Shown piece by piece: positions 11,500 through 22,095 of a stretch of DNA of 64,000 nucleotides. Every line of letters begins with the position of its first letter. Position 1 is the stretch's first letter. Made by a program: the position numbers and the translations under genes. The notes beneath the pieces were generated by a model that did no database searches, was not told the DNA's origin, and saw only the letters and a list, made by a program, of their open reading frames with translations. This stretch comes from Palaemon carinicauda (lineage: Eukaryota; Arthropoda; Malacostraca; Decapoda; Palaemonidae), in the NCBI RefSeq assembly GCF_036898095.1, contig NC_090768.1, forward strand, positions 48,596,792 through 48,660,791, in the 5' to 3' direction.

Positions 11500-12910
11500 T
11501 TTTCCTGCTTTGCTACGTACAAGTACTGTATAATTTATATTTGTAAGGTAACATATTTTGTAAATGCTTTTACTGTAAATACTGTATGTACTGTATCATT
11601 ATTTATCACTATCATCATGCGCGTTAAATGCCTTGTTTGTTCTGAGCGTGGTTGTTTACTGAGCGTACACGCCGTCGTTTCAGGCGGCGTCATAAAGAAA
11701 AAGATTTCATTTGGAAGTCCTAAGAAAAATACGTAAACTAAAACATTGGTAATAAAAAAATCAACATACAGTACTGTATAATCAATATAATCGATGCAAA
11801 AACTAACCTATACATATATGTGTACACTAAATGAGTTTGTTTCTTCATTATGATCAGAGATGAACGTAAACAAAACATTGGTTGCCATTTTTTATCGTGC
11901 TTTTTAGGTGTTTAGGAAACACATGATATAAAATCGCCTTTAATATTTGTGCCTGTTTTAGTTTAGGGTGCTGTAGTACATGCATTAAGTGTTCTGTACA
12001 TTAAAGGGTGGTTTGTTAACAGTACTACGTACAAGGGAAGGTTTTAAAAGTCCGAATATACATGTTAAATAAATAGGTAAATATGCTGTCACTACTTCGC
12101 GGATTTTCACCTATCGCGCCCGCGTCTGGAACCTATCTACCGCGATAAACGAGGGTTCACTGTAATTGTTATAATTCTGTTTTTGTTACAGTTCTCCGCC
12201 CTTCCCCCTTCCCCGTGAGTGTAAGTGGGGTTGAGGGCACATGTCTGTTGTGTAATTCTTGTGTTCTTTTTCCTCGGGATTCCTCTTCAGAGTCTTCCCG
12301 GGGGAATGAATGTTAACTAATTACTTTTTATTTTCACAGTTAACGATCTAGTTTTTCGTTTGCCTAATGTGACAACGAAGCAGAGCTGTCTTGTTGGGGC
12401 CTGGGGAGTCTGCTGTTGCTGCCTCCTCTATAGGACTTCGTCAGGGGCGTATCTCCTTCTCCTGGAACTTCTCCCGCGACAACTGACAGCTCTTCAGTTC
12501 ATCTGAGAACTCTCAGGAGGTTCGCCTCCTTGGGTGGGTAACTTCCCTTCCGAGGGAGGTTCCCTGCCCAGGTTTGAGTTTTTTCCCTTCTGGGGGGAAC
12601 TTTTCTACCTTAATTATTATTGTTCCTGGTCCTCCGGCGGTTATGCTCTTGGTGCTGAGCGACCGCTTTTAAATCCTTGCTCAGGGGGCTGAGCGGTTGC
12701 AAACTCGGACCATGGAATTCGTGCGACCATGCTCTTGGTGCTGAGCAGTCGCACCTGCACCTACGCTCAAGGGGCTGAGCAGCTGCAGGAGCCCCTCTTC
12801 GGAGGATTGCTCTTTATAGGTCACTTGCTGACCCATCGGCCCTATGGGCTCCATCTTCAGTCTCTTCTACGAAGTGTTTCCTCATGTTCGCGAGGGAGGA
12901 CACTCATTGA

Positions 12911-13287
12911 GACTCCTCTTCGGAGGACTCCTTCTGCTGTTATTGCTGAAGGCTCAGTCCCCTTCGGGGGGCAGCTGAGCCCTATGGTCTCTCCTGCGAG
13001 TGCTTCTCTCCCGGGGGGAGTTCACCTCATAGACTCCTCTTCGGAGGACTCCTTCTGCTGCTGTTGCTGAAGGCTCAGTCCCCTTGGGGGGGCAGCTGAG
13101 CCCTACGGTCTCTCCTACGAGTGCTTCTCCCCCAGGGGGAGTTCACCACAGAGACTCCTCTTCGGAGGACTCCTTCTGCTGTTGTTGCTGAGGGCTTAGT
13201 TCCCTTCGAGGACAGCTGATGCCAACGGTCTCTCCTGCAAGTGATTCTTCCCCTCGGGGGAGTTCACTATCAGAGACTCCTCTTCGG
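12911..13287 (+). repeat. 121 bp tandem repeat, three units plus start of a fourth
   Basis: GACTCCTCTTCGGAGGACT starts at 12911, 13032, 13153 and 13275, giving periods of 121, 121 and 122 bp. Each unit also has a CTGAGCCCTA-like core, a GTCTCTCCT segment and a GGGGGAGTTCAC segment. A more diverged unit precedes at about 12790. Period 121 is not a multiple of three, so successive units shift frame, and no long frame runs through. It lies in the gag-like part of DIRS copy C. Confidence 0.88.
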
Positions 13288-13639
13288 AGGACTGAGGATG
13301 GTGCTCCTGTCCGAGGTCGTCTTCGTCTTCATTCGACGTTCTCCGCAGAGGATCCTCCTCGACGAGTACCGACCGTTGCAGCTGCTTCTCTGTCCCTCGG
13401 AAGATCGTTCGCGATCTCCGACTCCTGCCAGACCTTCTAGTCTTCATCTCCGTTCCTGGACGCAGATGCGCAGTGGGCGCCAATGCACCTCGTTCCAACG
13501 GGCACCGGTCCCTTCGGGACAAAGGGGCTTATTCCACAATGTGGGTAATTCCCTTAAGTGCCAGGTTTTACCTGCGCGCCAACGATCTCCTAGCGCTCGC
13601 CTGCTGTGGACCACGCTCTCCCGTAGCTGAGTCGCGCCG

Positions 13640-14215
13640 TAGATCTCCTGGTCACCAGCGCCCTTCTGCGCGCCAGCGCCCTTCTGCGCGCCAGCGCTCA
13701 CCTGTGCTTCTGAGCCCTTCTGTGCGCCAGCTCTCTTCAGCTCGCCAGCGCACATCTGCGCGCCCTTTCCTACTACGCACCAATGGTCTCCTGAACGCCC
13801 ACGATTGCCTGCTTGCCAGCTCACATCGGCGCACCCCTTCCTGTTGTGCGCAATGCGCGCCAACGTTCGCCCTCGCACCCACGATCTCCGGATCTGGGCA
13901 CACACCTGCGCTCCCTTTTCTGCCACACGCCATGGGCGCCAACAGTCTCCTGAACCCCCACGATTCCCCTGCTTGCCAGCGCACATCTGCGCACCTCCTG
14001 ACATCCGCGCGCCTCCTGATGTGTGCAAATGCGTGCCAACGTTTGCTCTCGCGCCCACGATTTCCGGATCTGGGCGCAGGCAAGGAGATTGTTCCTTCAC
14101 TGTACGCCAGCGCTCACATGCGCGCCCTTTCCTGACGTGCGCAATGCGCGCCAACGTTCGCCCTCACGCCCACGATATACCAGATCTGGGCGCAGGCAAG
14201 AAGATTTCCTTCACC
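13640..14215 (+). repeat. GC-rich minisatellite (18 bp and longer units) in DIRS-C gag region
   Basis: Short units of the type CCTTCTGCGCGCCAGCGC recur from 13660. A longer unit with GCCAACGTTCGCCCTC, CCACGAT and GGATCTGGGC recurs near 13857, 14032 and 14145. The region is unusually GC-rich against AT-rich intron and is open in several frames on both strands. In one + frame it encodes an Arg/Ser/Gln-rich stretch (RPSARQRPSARQRSP), which may correspond to the RS-rich linker in copy H gag. Long minus-strand frames here are compositional shadows. Confidence 0.75.
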
Positions 14216-15289
14216 TCCTCGCCGACGATCTTCACTAGTCTCTGCGCGTCCGCGCGCCCACGAGTCTCCTGTGCCTTCCCTTGCGCGCAACCTCATCATT
14301 GGTTCTACACCCTTGCTGATTCTATTAGCCTCGCCCGCGCGAACCAACGCCCACTCGCCCGCACGCATGCACGCCCACGTTCGCCTGCGCGCGAACCAAC
14401 GATAAACGGGCCCGCGCGCCCAAGTTCGCCCGCCGCCCGCGCGCCCACGTTCGCCCGCGCTTGAACCATCGAGTGTATCATTGCGCGAGTGCCAGGGCGC
14501 TCTCGATCGCGATTCCCGTCGGGTTTCGCAACTTGGGCAACCCGGCGAGCTGTCTGGAGCGCGTATTTCCAGATCATCATCGTCACGATCTTCACCCCGC
14601 GAACGCAAAGCATGGCGAGTGCAAGAGCAGGAAGAATCTTCAGAAGTGTCTGGGCAACATTCTTCTCCTTCTTTTCAGGCAGGCCCATCAAAAGGGGGGT
14701 GACTGGTCTGGCCCTTCCTCTCCACCATTCCGTAGAAGGGGCTTACCAGTGATTTCCCTCTCCGATTGCGACCCGAGGATTTATGCAAGGAAGCTCCAGG
14801 AAGATCATGGGAACTTTCCTTCTCTCAGGCACAAGCACCATCGTTTTCCATCGCCAAGTTTCGAACTTGCGGACAAACTCGATGTTGAAGCCTTGAGATG
14901 CAGTGACCGAGAGATTCCTCTCAGAAGTCCCAACCGTGGATGTCGGCAAACTCCGACACTCTTCCATCCTTGGAAAGAGCTTGTTTGAGCCCAAGGACGG
15001 GGAAATGGACAGCTGGTATGTGGAGAAAGTCGAATCTCGATCCACTCCTCCAAAGGCGCTTACATCCAGACCCTGCAAGCCTCCAGCACCTCAACATACA
15101 GCCTCAGCCTCGTCAGCCTAGGCCATCGGAACCGGCTCCGGCAGCTGAGACAAGGTGTCCAAATAGCAGCCCCCTCCTGTCAGGGACAAGAAGGACGGGA
15201 AGTCCTCCCGGGGAGGCAATAATCCTAGAGGGAGCGGCCGAGTCCGCAAACGCTAGGATTGGCAATCCCCCATGCAGGTTTCCCACTGG

Positions 15290-17080
15290 GGGGATGCCTA
15301 AAGTTACGCTTTCAGATAGCAGCATCCCGGGGCCGATTCCTGCACGATCTCCGTGATCAGCCAAGGATATCGCGCCTTGTTTCATAACGTCTCTACCTCC
15401 ACTGACAGCGAATCCAGTGTCGCTGAGTTTCTATGCCATGGGATCGGCAAGGGGCTAGCCCTTCGGGCGGAAGAGGCCATGCTCTAGAAGGATGCCCTCG
15501 TAAGGGTCGTCGACGGCTCCCCCCGGCTTCTTCAGTCGACCCTTTCTTGTAAGGAAAGCATCTGAAGACTGGAGTCCCGTCATCGACCACTCAGCTCTGA
15601 TCAAGTTTGTTGAACAAACTTCGTTCAGCGTGGAACAGCAGAATCGATCAGACTTGTAGTGAGACCGCAAGACTTCATATGCACTGGATCGGAAGGACGG
15701 GTACTTCCAGATCCCATTCCATCCGTTTTCCAGGAAGCACTTGGAATTCAGCCTAGACAACAGATGTACCAGTTCAAGATGTTTTGTTGCAATCCCGCCA
15801 CAGCACCGCAGGTTTTCACCAGAAGGTTCACCTTGATATCCTCATGGCCACTCAGGAGCAGGCTTCCGCCTCCTTCGCTTTCTGGAGGACTGGCTAACTC
15901 CGGTAGTCTCGGAATCGACCTTCTTCGACAACGAGAAAAGCTTCCGGGACTTTACCAAGATCTAGGGATCATGGTAATTCGCAAGAAGTCTTCTCTGCTT
16001 CTATCTTAACATCTGGGATATCTAGGCATGATATTGACTCCTATCTCCAAGCCTTCCCATCAGATGACTGTAGCAAGGCTGAGGAGAGTCGCAGAACCTT
16101 TCCTCAGACAAGGAGAGTTTTCAGCCCTATCTTGGTTACGCTTCCTAAGTCTCCTTTCCTTCTTGACCCGTCTAGTTCCGATCGGTCGCCTCAGGATAAG
16201 TTCCCTGTATAGGCGGCCCAAATCCCGTTGGAATCAAAGCAACGATTCACCAGACTTTCTGGTCCCTATGGGACCAGCGGAACGATTAGACCTGCAATGG
16301 TGGTTGACCTACGGAAACCTCTTGCAAGGGAGTGGATCTTCTCATCCTTCCCCAGCTTTTGATGCTGTTCTCGGACTCGTCAAAGGGGGGGGGGGGGGGG
16401 GGGGGCACGTTCTGAATCAGGCCTATGGTCAGAACCTGAAGGGTACCTCCACATCAATCAGCTAGAATTGAAGGCCATAGTCTGGCCCTTCAACAGTTCC
16501 AACAGACCCTGGCGAGTCACTCCGAGAGCGACAACTCCACGGTACTGGCGGCAGGGAGGTACATTTTCATAACGTTCGCATCTTGCAGTAGAGATACTGA
16601 GATGATCCGAATTCCACTCAATACCACTATCGGCTCGCTTCATTCCGGGCAAAGGAATGTGCTCTCCGACAATCTAAGCAGAGACTCACAGATAGAGAGT
16701 ACCTGAGGGTCTTTGGCCCCTAGTAACCAGCAAAGTCCTGACCTGGGGGACCTGCTCGCAACAGCCTTGAACTTCAAGCTGCCGCTGTACCCCCCTCAGT
16801 CTCAGAACCCAAGACTCTTTGGCAAGATGCCTTCCTATAACGGTGGGACAACATCGACGCCTACGTCTTCCCACCATTTTGTCTATTGAGAAAGGGGCTC
16901 AACGAGACCAGATTGTCGGTCAACCTATCGATGACCCTGAGAGCTCCGCTGCGACATTACGCAGAACGGTTTCCGGACCTTCTGCATCTCCTGGCGGAAC
17001 TCCCGGGAGAGCTTCTCCCACTATGCAGGCTACTCAAACAACCACACTGCAACATCTATCACAAGCCATAGCATTGCTTC
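15290..17080 (+). pseudogene. DIRS-C reverse transcriptase, RNase H and MT-like region, many frameshifts
   Basis: Recognisable pieces in shifting frames: a WSPVIDLSALIKFVEQ-like start (about 15550-15620), QDFICT and a YFQIP remnant (15660-15720), YQFKMFC and ATAPQVFTRRF (15770-15830), and a LEDWLTPVVS remnant of the YxDD box (about 15880). They continue with RNase H (about 16360-16640), in which a 21 bp poly-G tract replaces the usual GGWGAH area, then DAYVFPPFCLLRKG (about 16858) of the MT-like part. Order and similarity follow copy H. It is dead. Confidence 0.75.
16385..16405 (+). repeat. Poly-G tract, 21 bp
   Basis: Twenty-one consecutive G residues lie within the RNase H remnant of DIRS copy C, at a place where related copies encode a Gly/Trp-rich segment (LGWGAH in H). 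Probably slippage expansion of a short G run. Such tracts are also error-prone in sequencing, so the exact length is uncertain. Confidence 0.9.
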
Positions 17081-18123
17081 GGCTTCACGCCTGGAGACTA
17101 TACAGCACCTCCTCACAAAGAGGCACCCCGCAACAGTCGCGGAGCGGAGGTCTCGACACCTGCGAAAGTCATCCGCAGGGGTCTACCAGGCGAAGTGGAG
17201 AGTCTTCTGTGGTTGTTGTCGTGGGAGAGGTACCTCTCCCCTTAATGCCTCTACTCCAGCAATAACGGAGTTATTGTTTATCGGCGGGAGGAAATACGAT
17301 TTTCGCTCTTGGCGGTGAAGCCTATCGCTCAGCCTTACCCTGGCCTTCAGGCTGAAAGGAATAGACATTTCCTCCCCGCTGGATTTTACTTCGCTCATAC
17401 GAAGCTACGAACTTACCTGCCCCCAGTCGGAAGTGAGACCTTCTCCATGGAACATGGTTCAGGCTCTTAAGACCCTTAAGAGATCTCCTTGCGAACCATT
17501 TCGTCAGGCCTCTAATCGTCGCCCGTCTTGGAAGACGGTGCTCCTGCTTGCTCTGGCCTCGGCCAAGCGTGTAAGCAATCTTCATGGTCTCTCGTACGAC
17601 GTCGCCCTTTCAAGAGGATAGGGGGAGGTAACATTCAGGTTCGTGCCTGAGTTGGTTACTAGACTCAGAATCTTGGAGTCCCGGACCTTCGGTTCGACTC
17701 CTTCAAGATTTCGAGTCTCCATTCTGGAACAGATGACCCAGACCTTCTCCTACTTGCCAGTAAGGAACCGGAGTGGTTATCTTTAAGAACAGCTGCAGTT
17801 CGTCCTCACGTGCAAGCCCAGTTTGGGAGCACAGGAAGGACGCAGGGGAGGGTCACCAAGAATGCCTTTTCAGCCCGGATTCAAAGGTCATTCATCTCGA
17901 CCTGAATCCAGACCCTCCTCCGTCACGTCGCCCTACAGCACACGATGTCAGTTACATCGCAACATTGCTGGCCTTCAAGAGGAACTACTCTGTGACGCAG
18001 GTGCTACAAGCTGGAGTCTGGAAGCGTAACGACCTTCACAGCCCACTACCTGCAGGACGTGACCCACAGGAGTATCGATACGTTTTCTATCGCCCTGTGG
18101 TGGCCACACAACAGCTGGTCTAA
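17080..18123 (+). pseudogene. DIRS-C tyrosine recombinase remnant
   Basis: The N-terminal motif appears as HAWRLYST followed by KSSAGVYQAKWRVF (about 17085-17205), then SPWNMVQALKTLKRSPCEPF and LLALASAKRVSNLHGLSYDV (17433-17600), including the box I Arg. The C-terminal part is AHDVSYIATLLAFKRN (about 17935): the box II His is present, but the usual Arg of His-x-x-Arg is Ser. A disrupted region stands where the Tyr box should be. Several frameshifts separate the pieces. Confidence 0.8.
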
Positions 18124-18290
18124 CCTCAGGCTCCTTATTGGACAGGTAGCAGAAGGTTGAGAGCATTGTTACCCAGTTTTAGACTGCATGAACAGAAGAA
18201 GTATGTCTGGCCCTTACTTCTTTCTTCATCCTCCCCTCTCCTGGGGAAAGCAGCATCCTGGTCTCTGCATAGCTGACCTCAAACCTGAGC

Positions 18291-18378
18291 AGGTAAACCA
18301 TGCTTCCTTGTGTTCCTAGTATTAAGATTTCAGCAGGTAAACCATGCTTCCTTGTGTTCCTAGTATTAAGATAATACT
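18291..18378 (+). repeat. 44 bp tandem duplication
   Basis: AGGTAAACCATGCTTCCTTG plus the following 24 bp is repeated immediately, at 18291 and 18335, essentially without change. It lies in the 3' non-coding part of DIRS copy C. Confidence 0.9.
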
Positions 18379-18642
18379 GTCGCGTCCCCCATACCCTGAC
18401 GAGGTGGTATTGGGAACGTCCTAACCTAGAGTTCCGGCTAAAGAACTCCAGGTCAACTGCCTAGGACGAGCCACACTTTATTCCTTCACACACAAGCTTA
18501 TGTAGGCCACACGTTCCTTGCAAAGCAAGGAACTTGTGAGGTGCAGGGACTCCATTTCTTGAGTGCTGCTCACTCGGATTCTGAGTCACCGGGTAAGCCA
18601 AAGCCAGTAAGGCTGGGGACTTTCCACCCTTCTTAAGGGGTA

Positions 18643-19003
18643 AGTCACCCTATGTAAATAGCGTGGTTTGTATTTCGGTTACGGAACAAATGACAAATTC
18701 GGAGATAATTTGTATTTTTCCTAACCATACAAACCTTAGCTATTTACATATATTTGCCCACCAGCCCTGTCCCCCAAGACAAGTCCTACCTCTAAGTGAA
18801 GTGAGACATTTCACCGGTGTGTGAAGGGGGAGGGATAGCAAGCTACCCCTCCCCTACCCCTGCTAACTAGCGCGGGGGTAGTTAACCCTCGTTAAAAATC
18901 TAATGGCTCGTCAATTTCAGCTACGCCGAAAGTAATACCCTATGTAAATAGCTAAGGTTTGTATAGTTAGGAAAAATACAAATTATCTCTGAATTTGTCA
19001 TTT
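18643..19003 (+). repeat. DIRS-C internal complementary region and right inverted repeat
   Basis: The segment at about 18688-18742 (CAAATTCGGAGATAATTTG, then TTTTTCCTAACCATACAAAC) is the reverse complement of the right terminus at 18950-19003. Just before it, GGTTTGTATTTCGGTTACGG followed by AACAAATG should be the complement of the missing left end, by analogy with copies D and H. The pair can form a hairpin of about 55 bp stem around a 200 bp loop. It ends 118 bp before a PLRG1 exon. Confidence 0.75.
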
Positions 19004-19121
19004 TCTATAGCTATGTTCAATATAAATATATTATGAATACATTCTTGTAGTTATTTTAATGTAAAAATATTGGGTTAACTTTAAAGGATTTAATACCTAC
19101 CTTTTTAATCTTTTTATTCAG

Positions 19122-19310
19122 GTTATAACAGGGTCACATGACTTTACAATCCGATTATGGGATTTAGCAGCTGGGAAAACATCATGCACACTTACGCATC
19201 ACAAAAAAAGTGTAAGGTCGTTAGTTGCACATCCGGATTTGTATATGTTTGCTTCTGGGGCTCCGGATAATATCAAACAGTGGAAATGTCCAGAAGGAAA
19301 ATTTGTTCAG
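19122..19310 (+). CDS. PLRG1: PLRG1 internal exon b (WD40 repeats)
   Basis: A 189 bp exon (63 codons, phase 0 at both ends) lies between the acceptor tttttattcag and donor cag|gtaagt. It encodes [40 protein letters not shown] and [18 protein letters not shown]. It follows directly on the Gln of the previous exon and leads into [10 protein letters not shown] of the next, as in PLRG1 of other animals. No frame damage is seen. The preceding 118 bp is all that separates it from a DIRS terminus. Confidence 0.95.
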
Positions 19311-20084
19311 GTAAGTAATTTTCTTAATTTAATAGTTTTATAAAAGTAAGTGGTGTAAATTTCAAACAAAACTGAACCTAACCCATTCCAAACCCAGCAC
19401 AATGTTTCTGTGCAGAAAGCAGACTGATCAAGAATTTATACTATATAAGAAGAATGCACTTGTAGTTCCAGGATAGGGAGAAACTCTCCTTAAGTAGACT
19501 ATATTGTTACTTTAACTCAAGCAGTCTTAGTCTGCATTTGTTAACATTTTGTTTTGCTAATCTTGTTATCAGTAACATAATTCATATACAGTATGTATCT
19601 TCACATTTTTAAAGTTGGCTTATCTTCTGTCTACCTGCCTCATGGCTACTGCCTGGTTTTCAGCTGCGATATGATTGCAGTCATAGATATCAAGATATGC
19701 AGTTCACAATCATGGTCTTTTAATGTACCAGACACTGCAATATTTTGTCTAAGAAACAGAAAAGGAGTGGTAGTAGTACTCCTTGTGCACAAAGTAAAGT
19801 ATTGAGTTTCACAGCAGGTAGTGGCCTCACATACTATGTTGTCTGGAATATTAGGCTCAAGTCATTATGGCTGTGTTGAGAGGAATTGTTATCTAAGTGC
19901 CAGGTTTGCATGAAGAGGTAAATTTTGGTTTTTAAAAATCTTGGTGGTTTTCTCCATAAACCCATTAATTATATACAGCCCAAATAGCCATTTGAAAACG
20001 AGGTTTGAGCCACAGGATGCTCAATAAGGTTGGCTTGCAAGATCTATGGGGCTAAGATGGGTAGGGGACTACAGACCTGATTTT

Positions 20085-20290
20085 AAAGGGACTAAACAAA
20101 AGAGAAAGGTGCATCTGCACTCTTTCTGTCCCCACTTCATTTATTCCATCTTGTTGTCCAACTGTTATAACTTTTACTTTACTGTATAGCAGAATCATGG
20201 GGTTTTCCCACAGTTGCATCTCATAGCTGAATGGTCTCTCCAGCTCAAGCGCTTGGTCATATAGCCAAAATGCCATTAATCCTTATAAAG
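20085..20290 (+). repeat. Interspersed repeat R2, copy 1
   Basis: Shares a body with 21235-21480 and 52140-52345: a pyrimidine-rich segment ending TTCCATCTTGTTGTCCAACT, then TAACTTTTACTTTACT, GGGGTTTTCCCACAGTTGCA and a CTGAATGGTCTC stretch. No coding capacity is visible. The three copies lie in the same orientation. It may be a SINE body or a non-autonomous element; I cannot assign a class. Confidence 0.6.
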
Positions 20291-20329
20291 GTAAATTATC
20301 ACAAGCGATGCTCTGAACTATTATATATA

Positions 20330-20890
20330 TGTGGGGTAAGAGGTTTTCAGTCCATGGAATAGGTTATTTAAGCAATTTGGAAAGAGAGGAGTTAAGAATC
20401 CTGTTTTTGTAAATGAGGTAGATCATTTATGTTACTTCAAGACACACTGGACTTGAGTAGGAATGGAGAGAGCATTAAGAAAGAGTGTAACTGCAGCATG
20501 AAGGAAATAGAGGGGGTATAGTTCGATATGTGCTGAATAGAAGGGTGTGTTTAGTAGAGCTTAGAATTTCAATGGGTACATAAGGCCTATACTTTATGCA
20601 GCAGAAATATGAGTGACTTTAGAATGTTGATATTCATAGCTGGACTATGGTGGGATGATAATGTTACGAATTAGGAATTAGCAAAGAGATTTTCTGTCAA
20701 AAGGCTCGAGAAAGATTGAAAACTTTAGGATTGAAAAAGTTATAATAAAAGATGAGAAGGGATGAGGAACAGTGGGTCAGGAAAAAGTAGATTTGTAAGT
20801 AGCTGGAATGAAATCTGTAGGGAGGCCTAGAAAAATCACAAAAGAAGATGGGTGAAGGCCCAGAGGCTTGTAGGCAAGCATAGTAAAAAA
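20330..20890 (+). pseudogene. LINE 3' remnant
   Basis: In broken frames I read NEVDHLCYF-like, LYAAE-like and GRPRK-like pieces in the order found in the C-terminal part of many LINE polymerases (FNYLG, YGAETW, LRWFGH, GRPRKTW). It ends with KITKEDG-like residues. Stops and indels occur throughout. It lies in PLRG1 intron 2. The clade cannot be fixed; it resembles the element at 44470-46990. Confidence 0.5.
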
Positions 20891-21234
20891 CAGTAAACAG
20901 TGGAGGAAAGGATTTTATATAGATGATAATTATAATTTGTGGATGTTGACTTATTCAATAGACAGAAAGCACTTAGTTTGTGTATTTGATGTAGTTGCTG
21001 TTAACCTTGTAATTTGATAACTGTAAGGTAGCCATAAATGAAAATATGAGAAAATTGTTATGAAGATAATGAACAGTCATGTTAGTTCTCATCCAAAGGT
21101 AATACCTTCCCATATACTACTCATTGGTGTTAAAGTGTTGTGTAGCCTTTTATGAGTCATGTCCATTAAGTAAAAATTACAAATACCCTGTATCCGATCA
21201 AATCCTAGCAAGTCGTTGCCACCAATGCACCTGA

Positions 21235-21480
21235 AACGTTACAATGTAAACATTACTTAATGGTCTTTGCAGCATCCTTTTGTCTCCTAGCTGCTTTCAT
21301 TTTCTAGCCTTCTATTATACCTCTGTTCCCCCTTCCTTTCTTCCATCTTGTTGTTCAACCTTTTTAACTTTTACTTCACCCTATAACTGCAGGGTTTTTC
21401 CCTCAGTTATGCATGGGAGGTGAATGGTCACTTAGGCCTCAATGGCATGTGTTAATGGCCCAAATTCATATATCTTAATT
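21235..21480 (+). repeat. Interspersed repeat R2, copy 2
   Basis: This is the second copy of the R2 body. It has CTTTGCAGCATCC, TTTTCTAGCCTTCTA, TTCCATCTTGTTGTTCAACC, CTGCAGGGTTTTTCCCTCAG and GTGAATGGTCACTTAGGCC. The 5' part (TTAATGGTCTTTGCAGCA) is also seen in copy 3 at about 52152, so the element starts at least this far upstream. Confidence 0.6.
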
Positions 21481-21756
21481 CAATCCTCCTCAGGCACTTA
21501 GGAAGGCAAATTTTTCAGTTGGAGTGAGGATCCTGGTTGGCAGTTTTCCATTCAGATTACTTTCCAACAACAGCTGCAAACAAGCTAGTTCTGCATACCC
21601 TTAGTTGGCTCTGTTACTCCCTCTCTCTTGAAAATGTTTTGTTTTTCAGTGCCATGTCAAACCAGTATCGTGGAGCACTTCAGCTTGGTTTTGATAGAAT
21701 AAAGGACAGCTCAATAAATTCCTGTAGTTAAAGCCTCTTTTCCTAGGCATCCATGC

Positions 21757-22095
21757 AGTTTAAAAGAGCTAAGGCAGCCTAATGGCTAATGTATCGTGTC
21801 TCTTGATTCCATAGGTCGGAAGTTTGAGGCCTGCTCACAGCTTGAAAAAGTTTCTACTGGTGTTGACAACCTCACTATCCTGTGAGCTAAGGATGATGGC
21901 TATAGGGGAGCCTTAGGTCAACCTGCTTAGTCATCAGTAGCCATTGCCTGATCCTCCCTGGTTATAGCTTGCGTCGAGAGGGAACTTAAGGGCTGATTAT
22001 ATGTACGGTGTACTGTATATGGTCTGTCTTAAAGAAACAGCCATGTCCCTTGCCTCTGTCAATTATGAATGACCTTTAAATGTTAAAGGTGGGAG
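21757..22095 (+). repeat. tRNA-like SINE R3
   Basis: The head, GCAGCCTAATGGCTAATGTA then GGTCGGAAGTTTGAGGCC, resembles RNA polymerase III A and B boxes of a tRNA. The body contains AGCCATTGCCTGATCCTCC, GCTTGCGTCGAGAGGG, GCTGATTATATG and a CTGTCAATTATGAATGACC end. A second copy of the body occurs at 40060-40256. This fits a tRNA-derived SINE; the pol III box match is loose. Confidence 0.55.

Larger units (their letters stand above)
8257..12162 (+). mobile_element. Complete Tigger/pogo-type DNA transposon, 3.9 kb, TA target duplication
   Basis: The left end CAGTGAACCCTCGCTACTTC (8257) and the right end, which reads in complement CAGTGAACCCTCG at 12162, form inverted repeats: 13 bp are perfect and the match is imperfect beyond. 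TA dinucleotides at 8255-8256 and 12163-12164 are the target-site duplication expected of Tc1/mariner/pogo elements. Inside lie one transposase gene (9276-11148), a (GA)n tract before it and a (CT)n tract after it. The 3' region also holds a partial internal duplication (about 11294-11370 and 11945-12070). It sits in PLRG1 intron 1, in the same orientation as the gene. Confidence 0.92.
12190..19003 (+). mobile_element. DIRS-type copy C, decayed, in PLRG1 intron 1
   Basis: In order: a gag-like region with tandem and minisatellite repeats (12190-15280), decayed RT, RNase H and MT-like domains (about 15290-17080), a recombinase remnant (17080-18123), an internal complementary region (about 18643-18760) and a right inverted repeat ending tttgtcattt at about 19003. 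Frames are broken many times. Protein similarity is closer to copy H (LHGLSYDVALS against IHGLSYDVAHS) than to A and D. I could not find a left end; the start given is where gag-like sequence begins just after the Tigger insertion, so the copy may be 5' truncated. Confidence 0.78.

Noticed and set aside
13444..14154. 236-codon minus-strand open frame, Gly/Ala/Arg-rich
   Set aside because: It is the complement of a GC-rich minisatellite. All six frames are unusually open there and none resembles a protein.
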